Shown in pieces: positions 37,322 through 45,792 of a DNA stretch of 64,000 nucleotides. Position 1 is the first letter of the stretch. The number at the start of each line of letters is the position of its first letter. The DNA comes from Stenotrophomonas maltophilia D457 (GTDB lineage: Bacteria; Pseudomonadota; Gammaproteobacteria; Xanthomonadales; Xanthomonadaceae): contig NC_017671.1 in assembly GCF_000284595.1 (NCBI RefSeq), forward strand, positions 4,373,001 through 4,437,000, given 5' to 3'. Both the position numbers and the translations under genes were made by a program. The notes under the pieces are model-generated. The model searched no databases. It was not told where the DNA came from and saw only the letters and a list, made by a program, of their open reading frames with translations.

Positions 37322-39361
37322 GTGTGGTGGAAGGCCGGCGCGTTCTCGCTGCTGCTGCTCATGCTCAGCGCGTGGTGGCTGATCGACAAGCTATCCGGTG
37401 ATGGGCTCAATGCCGCCACCCTGTACCACCTCGGCGCCGACATGGAAGGTGCCGGTGTCTCCGACTTCAAGGGCTACATCGCCGGCTTCATCGTGTTGGC
37501 GCTGGTTTCGCTGCTGCCACTGTTCGCCACACGGGTGAAGCGCTGGCGCCGGCCCGGCCACGGTGGCGCGTTGTTCGCCGGTTTCGCGGCCGTGTGGGTG
37601 GCCACGATCATGATCAGCCCGCTGGCCCGTGACGGCCAGCGCCTGTACCAGCAGCTGCGCCCGGTCGACTTCGCCCGCATCGCCCCTGAGTACCAGGTGC
37701 CGACGCAGCCGCTGCAGCGCCCGCGCAACATCGTCTGGATCTACGGCGAAAGCCTGGAACGCACCTATCTGGACGAGGCCGTGTTTCCCGGCCTGATGCC
37801 CAACCTCAACCGCCTGGCGTCCGAGTCGCTGGACGTGCGTGGGCTGGCCTCGGCCGAAGGCAGCGGCTGGACCATCGCCGGCCTGGTGTCGTCGATGTGC
37901 GGCGTGCCGCTGACCACCTCGCAGGGCGATGAAAACAGCATGGACCGCATGGGCAGCTTCCTGCCCAAGGCGGTCTGCCTGGGCGACTACCTGAAGCAGC
38001 AGGGCTACACCAACCATTACCTGGGCGGTGCCAACGGCCAGTTCGCCGGCAAGGGCCAGTTCCTGGCCAGCCACGGTTTCGATGAAGTGCACGACCTGGC
38101 ATGGTTCAAGCAGCAGAAGAAGATCGGCCGCATCCACTACTCGGCCTGGGGCGTGCACGACGACGTGCTGCTGGATACCGCCTACCAGCGCTTCGAGCAG
38201 CTCTCGCGTGCCGGTTCACCGTTCATGCTGACCACGTTGACCATGGACACCCACCACCCGGCGGGCCACCTGCCGGTATCGTGCAAGGGCGAGCGCTACC
38301 AGAGCCAGTACGGCAACATCAACATGCTCAACGCGCTCAAGTGCAGCGACCGGCTGATCTCGCAGCTGGTGCAGCGCATCCAGGCCAGCCCGTACGGCAA
38401 GGACACGCTGATCGTGATCGCCTCCGACCACCTGGCGATGCCCAACGATCTGACCCACATCCTGACCCGGCAGAAGCGCGAGAACCTGCTGCTGTTCCTG
38501 GGCGATGGCATTGCCCCGCAGCAGCTCAGCGCCGACGCCGGCACCACCCTGGATTCGGGTGCGACCCTGCTCAGCCTGCTGGACCCGAACCTGAAGACGA
38601 TGGGCTTTGGCCGCTCGCTGATCGACAGCCAACGCGCACCCAGCGCCAGCGTGGCGGCCAGGCGCGATGGTGGCCGCGACTACCCGCAGTATCTGGCCTT
38701 CGCCCGCTCACTGTGGCTGGGCGAACCGACCCGCGAACTGAACATCGATGGCGATGACCAGGTGGTGGTCGGCCTGCAGCACGTGCAGCCACCGGTGCTG
38801 CTGGAGTACGACAAGGACTGGGGGCTGAAGTCGGTCTACCTGGAGAACACCTCGCGCCAGTTCGATGACGCGGATCCGGACAACACGCTGGCCTATGTTG
38901 ATCGCTGCACCGCATTCGAGGACGGCTCGGCCGACGGCGACTGGTGTGCCCTGCTCGTCAACCGCGACAACGGCATCAAGCTGTACCGCGACAACGACCT
39001 GCGCGGCGGCATCGCGGTCGATGCACCGCTGGACGCATTCCAGGGCCCGCGCCCGAGCGTGCGCCAGGCGCACATGATCACCCAGAAGGGCCGCCGCACC
39101 CGTGCCGGCCAGTACATGCTGCAGCTGGTGGCGAGCACGCGCCCGGATCGCGGTTTCTGGATCGAGGCGGTGTCCTCGCAGCGCAAGGTGGTGCTGGCCC
39201 AGCAGTGGGTGCAGCCCGATGCCGACGGCAAGATCAACGTGTCGTTCGGGCTGGACCACGAAGTGGATGATCTGGAGATCCGCGCGTGGTTGAACCATGC
39301 CGAGAAGCTGGCGGTGGATACGTTCGCACTGGTGCCCTCGCGCAGCCGACCACGGGGATAG
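37322..39361 (+). CDS. opgB: OpgB-like phosphoglycerol transferase I, first helix cut by an amber codon
   Basis: A sulfatase-fold membrane enzyme that adds phosphoglycerol groups to periplasmic glucans. Sequence agrees with E. coli OpgB through NIVWIYGESLERTYLDE (nucleophile region), GSGWTIAGLVSSMCGVPL, GANGQFAGKGQFLASHGFD, TLTMDTHHPAGHLP and VIASDHLAMPND. The open frame from GTG 37322 gives 679 residues but lacks the first transmembrane helix, which lies upstream beyond an in-frame TAG at 37298. No good ribosome site precedes 37322. The gene may therefore be a recent pseudogene, be read through, or restart internally. The rest of the frame is undamaged. Confidence 0.82.
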   Translation: MWWKAGAFSLLLLMLSAWWLIDKLSGDGLNAATLYHLGADMEGAGVSDFKGYIAGFIVLALVSLLPLFATRVKRWRRPGHGGALFAGFAAVWVATIMISPLARDGQRLYQQLRPVDFARIAPEYQVPTQPLQRPRNIVWIYGESLERTYLDEAVFPGLMPNLNRLASESLDVRGLASAEGSGWTIAGLVSSMCGVPLTTSQGDENSMDRMGSFLPKAVCLGDYLKQQGYTNHYLGGANGQFAGKGQFLASHGFDEVHDLAWFKQQKKIGRIHYSAWGVHDDVLLDTAYQRFEQLSRAGSPFMLTTLTMDTHHPAGHLPVSCKGERYQSQYGNINMLNALKCSDRLISQLVQRIQASPYGKDTLIVIASDHLAMPNDLTHILTRQKRENLLLFLGDGIAPQQLSADAGTTLDSGATLLSLLDPNLKTMGFGRSLIDSQRAPSASVAARRDGGRDYPQYLAFARSLWLGEPTRELNIDGDDQVVVGLQHVQPPVLLEYDKDWGLKSVYLENTSRQFDDADPDNTLAYVDRCTAFEDGSADGDWCALLVNRDNGIKLYRDNDLRGGIAVDAPLDAFQGPRPSVRQAHMITQKGRRTRAGQYMLQLVASTRPDRGFWIEAVSSQRKVVLAQQWVQPDADGKINVSFGLDHEVDDLEIRAWLNHAEKLAVDTFALVPSRSRPRG

Positions 39362-39393
39362 GGTTCTTTGCAGGGCTGCGCCCTGCACCCGTG

Positions 39394-39484
39394 GTAGTGC
39401 CGGCCGCTGGCCGGCAACCTCAGAAGCAACGGCAACAGCGTGCAATCCGTGGTTTGGCGGGGCGGTGTCGACCTTGGTCGACAC
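39394..39484. repeat. Two SMAG-type hairpins
   Basis: One complete GTAGTGCCGGCCGCTGGCCG copy at 39394-39416 and a GTGTCGACC/GGTCGACAC hairpin at 39465-39484, both after the opgB stop. They begin a 500-base gene-free region packed with repeats. Confidence 0.8.
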
Positions 39485-39511
39485 ACTCTGTCAGATATCG
39501 AAAATCAAGAT

Positions 39512-39552
39512 GGGGTCAGATCCGTTTTCCTCCGGAAAACGGATCTGACCCC
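39512..39552. repeat. GGGGTCAGATCC palindrome
   Basis: Perfect 19-base arms (39512-39530 and 39534-39552) separated by TCC. Palindromes with a GGGGTCAGA head and TCTGACCCC tail recur in many gamma-proteobacterial genomes as REP-like elements. It is unrelated in sequence to the SMAG hairpins. Confidence 0.8.
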
Positions 39553-39588
39553 AAGAGCATTTCCGACAGATCGCGGGAAACTGTCGAA

Positions 39589-39764
39589 GGCGGGGTGGGT
39601 CCGGTCGCGGGAGTGTCCGCGGCATGGATGCCGCGGCCAAGCCCCCATGGGTGAGGGCGCTTTGCTTGCGAAGCACTGCTTCGCAAGCGCCCGAACGCAC
39701 AGCCGCCAGCGGCTGGGCCGGCCTGGGGGTTTACGGCGTCTCCCGCAACCGGACCCCCCCCGCC
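39589..39764. mobile_element. MITE-like element with 24-bp terminal inverted repeats
   Basis: A 176-bp non-coding segment whose ends (39589-39612 and 39741-39764) are inverted repeats of 24 bases with two mismatches. Inside are two further perfect hairpins: CCGCGGCAT/ATGCCGCGG around 39618-39637, and an 11-bp GCTTGCGAAGC/GCTTCGCAAGC stem around 39664-39688. It encodes nothing. No clear target-site duplication was seen, so it may be a folded repeat rather than a transposable unit. Confidence 0.5.
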
Positions 39765-39803
39765 ATCCCGCAGGAAATCAGCTTTTGCTGTTGCTGTTGA
39801 AGT

Positions 39804-39826
39804 TGCCGGCCAGCGGCCGGCACTAC
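39804..39826. repeat. SMAG hairpin
   Basis: A complementary-strand copy of the GCCGGCCAGCGGCCGGC type, ending in CACTAC, shortly before the stop of the mechanosensitive channel gene. Confidence 0.8.
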
Positions 39827-39860
39827 TGGGGGGGCAGGGCGCAGCCCTGCAAAACAACCC

Positions 39861-42308
39861 CTACTCCTGCGGGTCGCGGATGATGTGGATGTCGGTCGGG
39901 GTCGACAGCGGAATGTTCCGCTCGGCCAGGATCTGCAGCAGGCTGAAGTACAGATCGCTGCGGGTTGCATACACCTGCCGCGGGCTGGCCACGTACGCGA
40001 AACTGTTGATGGTGATCTGGCCACCGGCAATGCTGTCGATGTAGACCGTCGGCGCCGGCTGCTTCAGCACGTTGGTGTGCGCGCTGTACGCATCCAGCAG
40101 CGCCTGCCGCAGGTTGCCGACATCAGTGCTGGGCGGCACCGCGAACTGGATCTGGATGCGGCCCTGGTTGTTGCCCATCGTCATGTTGCGCACGGTCTTG
40201 GTGACCAGCTCGGAGTTGGGCACGATCAGCGTCGACTTGTCGCCCACCTGGATCTCGGTCGATCGCAGGCTGATGCGGCGGATGTCGCCCTCCTGGTCAC
40301 CCAGCTTCACCCAGTCGCCGATCTTCACCGGGCGCTCGGCCAGCAGGATCAGGCCGGAGACGAAGTTCTGGGTGATCACCTGCAGGCCGAAGCCAATACC
40401 CACCGACAGTGCGCTGACCAGCAGGGCCAGCTTGCTCAGCTGCAGCCCCATCGCCGACAGCGCCCAGATCACCGCGATGATGATGCCCACGTATCGGGCA
40501 ACGGTGCTCACCGAATTGCGCGCGCCCAGGTCCAGCTCGGTCTTGGGCAGGTAGGTGTCGGTCAGCCAGCGCTGCACCAGCTGGGTGATCGCCAGGCCGG
40601 CCAGCAGCGCCAGTACCGCCAACACGATCCCCGCCGGTGCCAGCTTGGTGCCACCGATATCGAATCCGGTCGTGAACAGTGAAGTGAAGCGCTCCACCAC
40701 CGCGCCGATGTTGCCGAACGGTGCCACCAGCGCCAGCAGCGCGATCAGTACGACGATGGTACGCAGCGCTGCCGACAGCAGCACGCCCGCCTGTTCCAGC
40801 CGCGATACGCTCAGGCCGGTGCTGAGCAGGATGGTCTGGCCGACCTTGCTGTCGGCGTTGAGCATCCACGTGCTCAGGTCATCGACGAACTTGAACAGCA
40901 ACGTCGCGGCCAACACCACGATGCTGCCGCCGATCAATTGCTGGTTCACGAACTTGGCGAAATTCAGGTAGCCCAGCAATGTGGCAATGATGGCGGCCAC
41001 CACCGCGATGTTACCCGCTACCCGGGCCAGTACCAGCCAGCTGCTGCGGCGCACCGGCGTGGCTGCACCCACGCCATCGGCCTGCGCTTCCAGCTTGGCC
41101 TCGGCCTCGGCGGTCTGCCGGCGATGCAGGCGCGCCAGGGTCACCAGCATGGCCATGATCAGGCCGAGGTAAGTCAGCGCAATCAGTCCGTCCAGCGCCA
41201 CCGTGGTGACGTCGCTGGTGCGCGTGGCCTGGTCCAGGGCCACCAGCACCGTGCTCAGCCAGGCCAGCGCCGCCGCGCCCCAGGCGTACTTGCGCAGCTT
41301 CAGCGCGGCGGTGTCGTCCAGGTTCAACAGCCGCCACGACGGGCGCTTGGGCACCAGCAGGCAGGCGCTGAGTGCGGCGATGAAGGCCGCGCGGAACGTT
41401 GCGGTCTCCAGGCCGTCGGCCACCACCTGCAGGCGCGGCGCGATCGCATCGATGGCATCCAGCGCCGCCATCAGCACCACCACGGCGTAACCGGGCAGCA
41501 GCGTGCCCACCAGCAGCAGCCACATGGCCAGGCCGGACCGGCGCAGTCGACCATCAGGCGCACGTTCGGACGCAGCAAAACGGCGCCCCAGCCTGCGCAG
41601 CCACAGCCGCAGTGGGAACATCATCACCAGCGCGGCCAGCAGGCCCAGCAACGGCGTGCCCCAGCCATGGGCGCGGATACCGGCGACCAGCGCATCGCGG
41701 CCCTGCCCGGCCAATGGCGCAACCCGCGCGATATCGATCGGCAGACGCTCGGCCACCTTGCTCCACAGCGCGGGCGACAACGGCGAGGCCACCTTCTGGC
41801 CCAGTTCTTCCGTGCGTTGCGCGGCTCGCTGCTGCTCGATGTCCGCCGCCAGCTGCTGCGCACGCACGGCACTGGCCTTGGCCTGCACCACCGAAGCGGC
41901 CAGGCCGTCACGCTGTTTGGTGAGGGTGCGCCGTTGCGCCGCCAGCTCCGGCGGCTCAGCGGCCCCTTCTGCCGGCGTTCCCAGCTGCGCCAGCTGTTCG
42001 TTGAGTCGGTCCAGCTGCGGCTGCAGCGCCTTTTCCAGCGCCTCGGCATCGCGCCGTGCCTGCGAGGCATTCTCGGACAGCATCGCCAGCGTCTCGGTGG
42101 CTTCTGCATCGCCACGCTTGCGCTCCACATCCTTCAGGCTGGAATCGATATCCGCCAGCTGCTGCTTCGGCGTGGGGTCCTCATCCTGCGCCAGCACCGG
42201 CGCGGACAGCAGGAAGGCGGTGCACAGCAGCAGGACCCACCAGGGCCCCCGTGCACGGATCGATCGCAGGAAAGAAGACACGCAGCCACACCGGTTCGCG
42301 CGGACCAC
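39861..42308 (-). CDS. DUF3772-type mechanosensitive ion channel (MscS family)
   Basis: An 815-residue large MscS-family channel. It has a signal peptide (ending APVLAQ), a periplasmic coiled-coil DUF3772-like domain (KQQLADIDSSLKDVERKR to about residue 190), some ten transmembrane helices, then the MscS pore and cytoplasmic domain: LSVGIGFGLQVITQNFVSGLILLAERPVKIGD (cut here across the pore helix and first beta strand) and RRISLRSTEIQVGDKSTLIVPNSEL. Such channels release solutes on hypo-osmotic shock. The start is uncertain: GTG 42308 or GTG 42281, both without a strong ribosome site. Confidence 0.88.
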   Translation of the reverse strand: MVRANRCGCVSSFLRSIRARGPWWVLLLCTAFLLSAPVLAQDEDPTPKQQLADIDSSLKDVERKRGDAEATETLAMLSENASQARRDAEALEKALQPQLDRLNEQLAQLGTPAEGAAEPPELAAQRRTLTKQRDGLAASVVQAKASAVRAQQLAADIEQQRAAQRTEELGQKVASPLSPALWSKVAERLPIDIARVAPLAGQGRDALVAGIRAHGWGTPLLGLLAALVMMFPLRLWLRRLGRRFAASERAPDGRLRRSGLAMWLLLVGTLLPGYAVVVLMAALDAIDAIAPRLQVVADGLETATFRAAFIAALSACLLVPKRPSWRLLNLDDTAALKLRKYAWGAAALAWLSTVLVALDQATRTSDVTTVALDGLIALTYLGLIMAMLVTLARLHRRQTAEAEAKLEAQADGVGAATPVRRSSWLVLARVAGNIAVVAAIIATLLGYLNFAKFVNQQLIGGSIVVLAATLLFKFVDDLSTWMLNADSKVGQTILLSTGLSVSRLEQAGVLLSAALRTIVVLIALLALVAPFGNIGAVVERFTSLFTTGFDIGGTKLAPAGIVLAVLALLAGLAITQLVQRWLTDTYLPKTELDLGARNSVSTVARYVGIIIAVIWALSAMGLQLSKLALLVSALSVGIGFGLQVITQNFVSGLILLAERPVKIGDWVKLGDQEGDIRRISLRSTEIQVGDKSTLIVPNSELVTKTVRNMTMGNNQGRIQIQFAVPPSTDVGNLRQALLDAYSAHTNVLKQPAPTVYIDSIAGGQITINSFAYVASPRQVYATRSDLYFSLLQILAERNIPLSTPTDIHIIRDPQE

Positions 42309-42376
42309 CGCGCCTGCGCGCGACTATACGGCAGAGCCGGTCAAGGCCGGATGGGCGGCCCCGCCAGCGTCGCGCA

Positions 42377-42625
42377 TCAGTACTTCAGGCGAAGCTCTTC
42401 CACCGTCGGCTGCTGCAGCGCATACCAGTCCTGGAACTCTTCCTCGGTGATCTCATCGGGCGCGTACACCGCCACCGGGTGCCAGTCGTGGTCGGTCGGC
42501 AGCGGCTGGCGCGGGCCGGCGCGCAGGCTGTAACTCACACCTTCGTAGTCGACCAGTTCGTCGACCTGCGGCCACTGTTCGCGCGCGAACGCAGATTCAC
42601 TCTTCAACAGGATCACCTGGTACAT
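42377..42625 (-). CDS. Hypothetical small acidic protein
   Basis: An 82-residue protein (MYQVILLKSESAFAREQWPQ...) not recognised. The ATG at 42625 has GGAGG five bases upstream, a strong site, so it is very likely translated. It is acidic toward the C-terminus (PDEITEEEFQDWYALQQPTVEELRLKY), with no signal or membrane segment. It is divergent from the lipocalin gene. Confidence 0.7.
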   Translation of the reverse strand: MYQVILLKSESAFAREQWPQVDELVDYEGVSYSLRAGPRQPLPTDHDWHPVAVYAPDEITEEEFQDWYALQQPTVEELRLKY

Positions 42626-42807
42626 CGGCACCTCCACCTCGGTTGGATCAGGAAAACACGGCGCTGGCGGCAGGATACCCCCAGGCCGGTGACAACGGGC
42701 GCTCCGCCGGGGCGACGGAACGTTCTGGACACGACCATCGCCCCGGCTTCACCCGCCCATGGCAAGGCCATCGGCATCGTGGAGGCCCACCCCTGCCACG
42801 ACCGCCG

Positions 42808-43302
42808 ATGACCGAGCACCCGCCGCTGAGAACCGTCGCCGACCTCAAGCTGCCGCGCTACCTGGGCACCTGGTACGAGATCGCACGCCTGCCGATGCGC
42901 CACGAGCCGGAAGGCTGCACCGACGTATCGGCGCACTACACCCTGCTCGACAACGGCAACGTCGGCGTCACCAACCGCTGCCGCATGGACGGCGAGATCG
43001 AAGAGGCCACCGGCGAGGCCTGCGCTGTCGACAACGACAGCGCGCGGCTGGAGGTCAGCTTCCTGCCCAAGGGCCTGCGCTGGCTGCCGTTCGCCAAGGG
43101 CGACTACTGGGTGATCCAGATCGCCCCGGACTACAGCGTGTCGCTGGTCGGCAGCCCGGATCGCAAGTACCTGTGGCTGCTGGCGCGCGAGCCGCGCCTG
43201 GACGCGACCGTGCAGGACCATTATCTGGCGGCGGCCCGCCTGCAGGGCTTCGATCTGTCCGAACTGATCCAGACGCCACATACCGGCAAACCCACAGCCT
43301 GA
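42808..43302 (+). CDS. Lipocalin family protein (Blc-like)
   Basis: A 164-residue lipocalin. The first structural motif LPRYLGTWYEIARLPMRHE contains the invariant GxW, and NVGVTNRC, SFLPKG, DYWVIQIAPDYSVSLVGSPDRKYLWLLAREP follow the bacterial Blc pattern. Unlike E. coli Blc there is no lipoprotein signal before the domain when started at ATG 42808, so the protein may be cytoplasmic. Blc-type lipocalins bind fatty acids or lysophospholipids. The gene lies 13 bases before the FAD oxidoreductase, suggesting co-transcription. Confidence 0.88.
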   Translation: MTEHPPLRTVADLKLPRYLGTWYEIARLPMRHEPEGCTDVSAHYTLLDNGNVGVTNRCRMDGEIEEATGEACAVDNDSARLEVSFLPKGLRWLPFAKGDYWVIQIAPDYSVSLVGSPDRKYLWLLAREPRLDATVQDHYLAAARLQGFDLSELIQTPHTGKPTA

Positions 43303-43315
43303 GCCCCACGCACGC

Positions 43316-44524
43316 ATGGACCTGAAAAGCGGTTACCCGTGGTGGGCCGTACGCAACGGACTGATCCAGGCGTTCCCCCCGCTGGAGAAGGATCTGCGCT
43401 GCGATGTGCTGGTGGTCGGTGGCGGCATCACCGGCGCGCTGATTGCCGACGAGCTGTCCCACCATGGCCATGACGTGGCCGTGATCGAGCAGCGTGACAT
43501 CGGCTGGGGCAGCACGGCGGCCAGCACCGCGCTGCTGCAGTACGAGATCGATACCCATCTGCTCGAACTGGCCGAACGCTACGGGCAAGACGCCGCAGCA
43601 CGGGCGTACCGGGCCTGCGCGGAGGCAATCCCGGCACTGGGCGATGTGGCACGCGGGTTGAAGGACGTGGATTTCCAGCGCATGGACAGCCTGTACCTGG
43701 CCAGCCGCCATCGCGACGTGCCGCGCCTGATGGCCGAAGGTGAGGCGCGGCGCAGCATCGGCCTGGATGCCCGCTGGCTGGACCGCGAAGCGCTTCGCGA
43801 GCGTTTCGACGTGGATGCCGGCGGCGCCCTGCTGACCCGCCAGGCGGCGCGGGTCGATCCCTACTGTCTCACCTACGGCCTGCTCAAACGAGTGCGCCGC
43901 CGCGGCGGCCATGTGCACGACCGCACCGTGCTGCACACGCTCAAGCCTGGCGCGCAGGGCGTAACCGCGATGACCGAGGCCGGCGCCACGGTCCGTGCCC
44001 GCCACGTGGTCCTGGCCATGGGCTATGCCAACCAGACGTGGCTGGAACAGCGGGTTGCGCGCAACCGCAGCAGCTATGCCTTCATCACCGATCCCATCGA
44101 AGCGGACGTGCTCGGCAGGCTGCGCAACACGATGGTGTGGGAAAGCGCCCGCCCGTACCTGTACCTGCGCGCCACCGGCGACCGCCGCCTGCTGGTGGGT
44201 GGGCTGGACGACGCCATCGATATCCCCGCCCGGCGCGACCGGCGCGTTGATGGCAAGGCCGGCAAGCTGATGAAGCAGCTACGGCACTGGTTCCCGCGAC
44301 TGGATCCGATACCCGCCTTTTCCTGGGCCGGCACCTTCGCCGAAACCGCCGACGGCCTGCCCTTCTTCGGCCCGCACGCGCAGTGGGGGCCGCGGGTCCA
44401 TTTCGCCATGGCCTACGGCGGCAACGGCATCACTTATTCGATGATCGGCGCCCAGCTGCTGCGGGCCCGGATCGAGCGGCGCAGGCATGCGCTGGAAAGG
44501 CTGTTCGGGTTCGGGCGGTTGTGA
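43316..44524 (+). CDS. FAD-dependent oxidoreductase (DAO family)
   Basis: A 402-residue flavoprotein of the D-amino-acid oxidase/glycerol-3-phosphate dehydrogenase superfamily. The dinucleotide-binding motif is CDVLVVGGGITGALIADELS near residue 30, VIEQRDIGWGSTAASTALLQ follows, and the C-terminal FAD motif is FFGPHAQWGPRVHFAMAYGGNGITYS. The covalent or substrate residues cannot be assigned, so oxidation of an amine or hydroxy acid is only a family expectation. It is probably co-transcribed with the lipocalin gene upstream. Confidence 0.87.
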   Translation: MDLKSGYPWWAVRNGLIQAFPPLEKDLRCDVLVVGGGITGALIADELSHHGHDVAVIEQRDIGWGSTAASTALLQYEIDTHLLELAERYGQDAAARAYRACAEAIPALGDVARGLKDVDFQRMDSLYLASRHRDVPRLMAEGEARRSIGLDARWLDREALRERFDVDAGGALLTRQAARVDPYCLTYGLLKRVRRRGGHVHDRTVLHTLKPGAQGVTAMTEAGATVRARHVVLAMGYANQTWLEQRVARNRSSYAFITDPIEADVLGRLRNTMVWESARPYLYLRATGDRRLLVGGLDDAIDIPARRDRRVDGKAGKLMKQLRHWFPRLDPIPAFSWAGTFAETADGLPFFGPHAQWGPRVHFAMAYGGNGITYSMIGAQLLRARIERRRHALERLFGFGRL

Positions 44525-44649
44525 CCTGCAGCCGGCCGCGGCCGGCTCTACCCCAATCCGGCGCCGACAGGCATCATTCAAGCAACCCCTGCTAGCGTCG
44601 GCCTGTACCGCCGCGAGTTGCGCGGCCACCTGTCCGCTGGAGCGCCGTC

Positions 44650-45129
44650 ATGATCCGCCCCCTGACCCTGCTGCTGTGCCTGGCCCTGCCGGGAACCGTG
44701 CTGGCCCAGTCCGCCGCTGGCGCCACTGCGCCGCAGGCTGCCGGCCTGGACTTGACCCTGCCGCAGGCGCCGATGCGCTACCTCAACGACCCGGCCCTGC
44801 AGCAGGACCCGCCCGGCACCTATTACGGTGACAAGAGCGGCCCGCGCGTGCACGACGATGCGAAGATCGCCGACGTGACCGACGACAAGGTCAAGGTGTC
44901 CGGCAGCTTCACCACCGGCATCGGCTATTCGAAGAACGGCGGCAACAGCCACTACAACGCGGCCACGCTGAACCTGAGCAAGAACTACACCACCGATGAA
45001 GGCAAGACCCATGGGGTCAACCTCAACATCCACGTGAGTGAGGGCAAGGGCCCGGGCTTCTTCGGCCCGTATGGCGGCTACTACGGCCGCGGGCCGGGCT
45101 GGGATTACCCGCCGCCGTACGGCTGGTAA
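44650..45129 (+). CDS. Exported protein of unknown function, Gly/Tyr/Pro-rich tail
   Basis: A 159-residue protein with a clear signal peptide (MIRPLTLLLCLALPGTVLAQ). The mature part has a beta-like segment (VKVSGSFTTGIGYSKNGGNSHY, AATLNLSKNY, THGVNLNIHVSEG) and an unusual C-terminal tail rich in Gly, Tyr, Phe and Pro (FFGPYGGYYGRGPGWDYPPPYGW cut here). It resembles small outer-membrane or periplasmic proteins without an assigned domain. Not recognised. Confidence 0.65.
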   Translation: MIRPLTLLLCLALPGTVLAQSAAGATAPQAAGLDLTLPQAPMRYLNDPALQQDPPGTYYGDKSGPRVHDDAKIADVTDDKVKVSGSFTTGIGYSKNGGNSHYNAATLNLSKNYTTDEGKTHGVNLNIHVSEGKGPGFFGPYGGYYGRGPGWDYPPPYGW

Positions 45130-45139
45130 GCCAGCCCCT

Positions 45140-45201
45140 GTAGAGCCGAGCCCATGCTCGGCTACGGTTGGCCGCAAAGCCGAGCATGGGCTCGGCTCTA
45201 C
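45140..45201. repeat. Inverted pair of SMAG hairpins
   Basis: Copies of the GTAGAGCCGAGCCCATGCTC type at 45140-45163 and 45178-45201 face each other between two convergent genes. Confidence 0.88.
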
Positions 45202-45212
45202 AGAGGCCAACG

Positions 45213-45647
45213 TCAATCCAGCCAGCCATCGCGCTCGCTGTGCAGGATGCGGCCGTCATAGCCGCTCAGGCGCACCTCTACCTTCTGGTTGCGGGCATTG
45301 CGGGCTTCCAGCGACCAGGTCGCACCATCGCGTTCCAGCGAATGGATCTCGCGCAGGCCATGCGACTGCGCCCGTGCCAGCACCTGCTCGGTAGTCAGCA
45401 GCGCGCGGCCGCTGTGCTCATCGAAGATCTCGCCGGTCTTCGGGTCCACGTAGACCTCGCTGAAGCGGCCATCGGCGCGGCTCATGTCAGCCTCCCACAG
45501 GCCATCATCGCGTTCGATCTCGTGGATCTGGGTGTAGCCGGCCTTGCGCAGGGTCTGTTCAACCTGGGCCATGCCCAGCGGCGCGGCCTGTACGGCCGGC
45601 GCGACGGCAAGCAGGGCAACAGTGGCGAGGGTGAGCGACTTCAACAT
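45213..45647 (-). CDS. Exported PepSY-domain protein
   Basis: A 144-residue protein with a signal peptide (MLKSLTLATVALLAVAPAVQAA) and two PepSY-like repeats: GLWEADMSRADGRFSEVYVDPKTGEIFDE and ATWSLEARNARNQKVEVRLSGYDGRILHSE. PepSY domains are thought to bind or inhibit proteases and often sit next to two-component systems. It is divergent from the PepSY-regulator-kinase operon and may share its control region. Short for the family but complete. Confidence 0.82.
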   Translation of the reverse strand: MLKSLTLATVALLAVAPAVQAAPLGMAQVEQTLRKAGYTQIHEIERDDGLWEADMSRADGRFSEVYVDPKTGEIFDEHSGRALLTTEQVLARAQSHGLREIHSLERDGATWSLEARNARNQKVEVRLSGYDGRILHSERDGWLD

Positions 45648-45702
45648 GGGGGTTCTCCTGTTCGTTGCCGGACCATCCCGGCAACGCCACGATGCATGGC
45701 CC

Positions 45703-45743
45703 GGTTAACAGCGCCTTAGCCGTGGCTGTTAGCCGGCTGTTAG
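45703..45743. promoter_or_regulatory. Candidate response-regulator box
   Basis: In the divergent region between the two PepSY genes lies an exact 9-base direct repeat GGCTGTTAG (45724-45732 and 45735-45743), period 11 bases, with a related inverted half-site GGTTAACAGC at 45703-45712. Direct repeats spaced by one helical turn are the known binding mode of OmpR/PhoP-type regulators, one of which is encoded immediately downstream. The link to that regulator is inference. Confidence 0.5.
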
Positions 45744-45792
45744 TCATCCCCGCCACACTCGCACCTGTACCCCTCTCTCTTTCCTTACCCGC

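Noticed and set aside
40938-42533. 531-codon plus-strand frame opposite the MscS-type channel
   Set aside because: Antisense shadow with low-complexity Arg/Gln/His composition.
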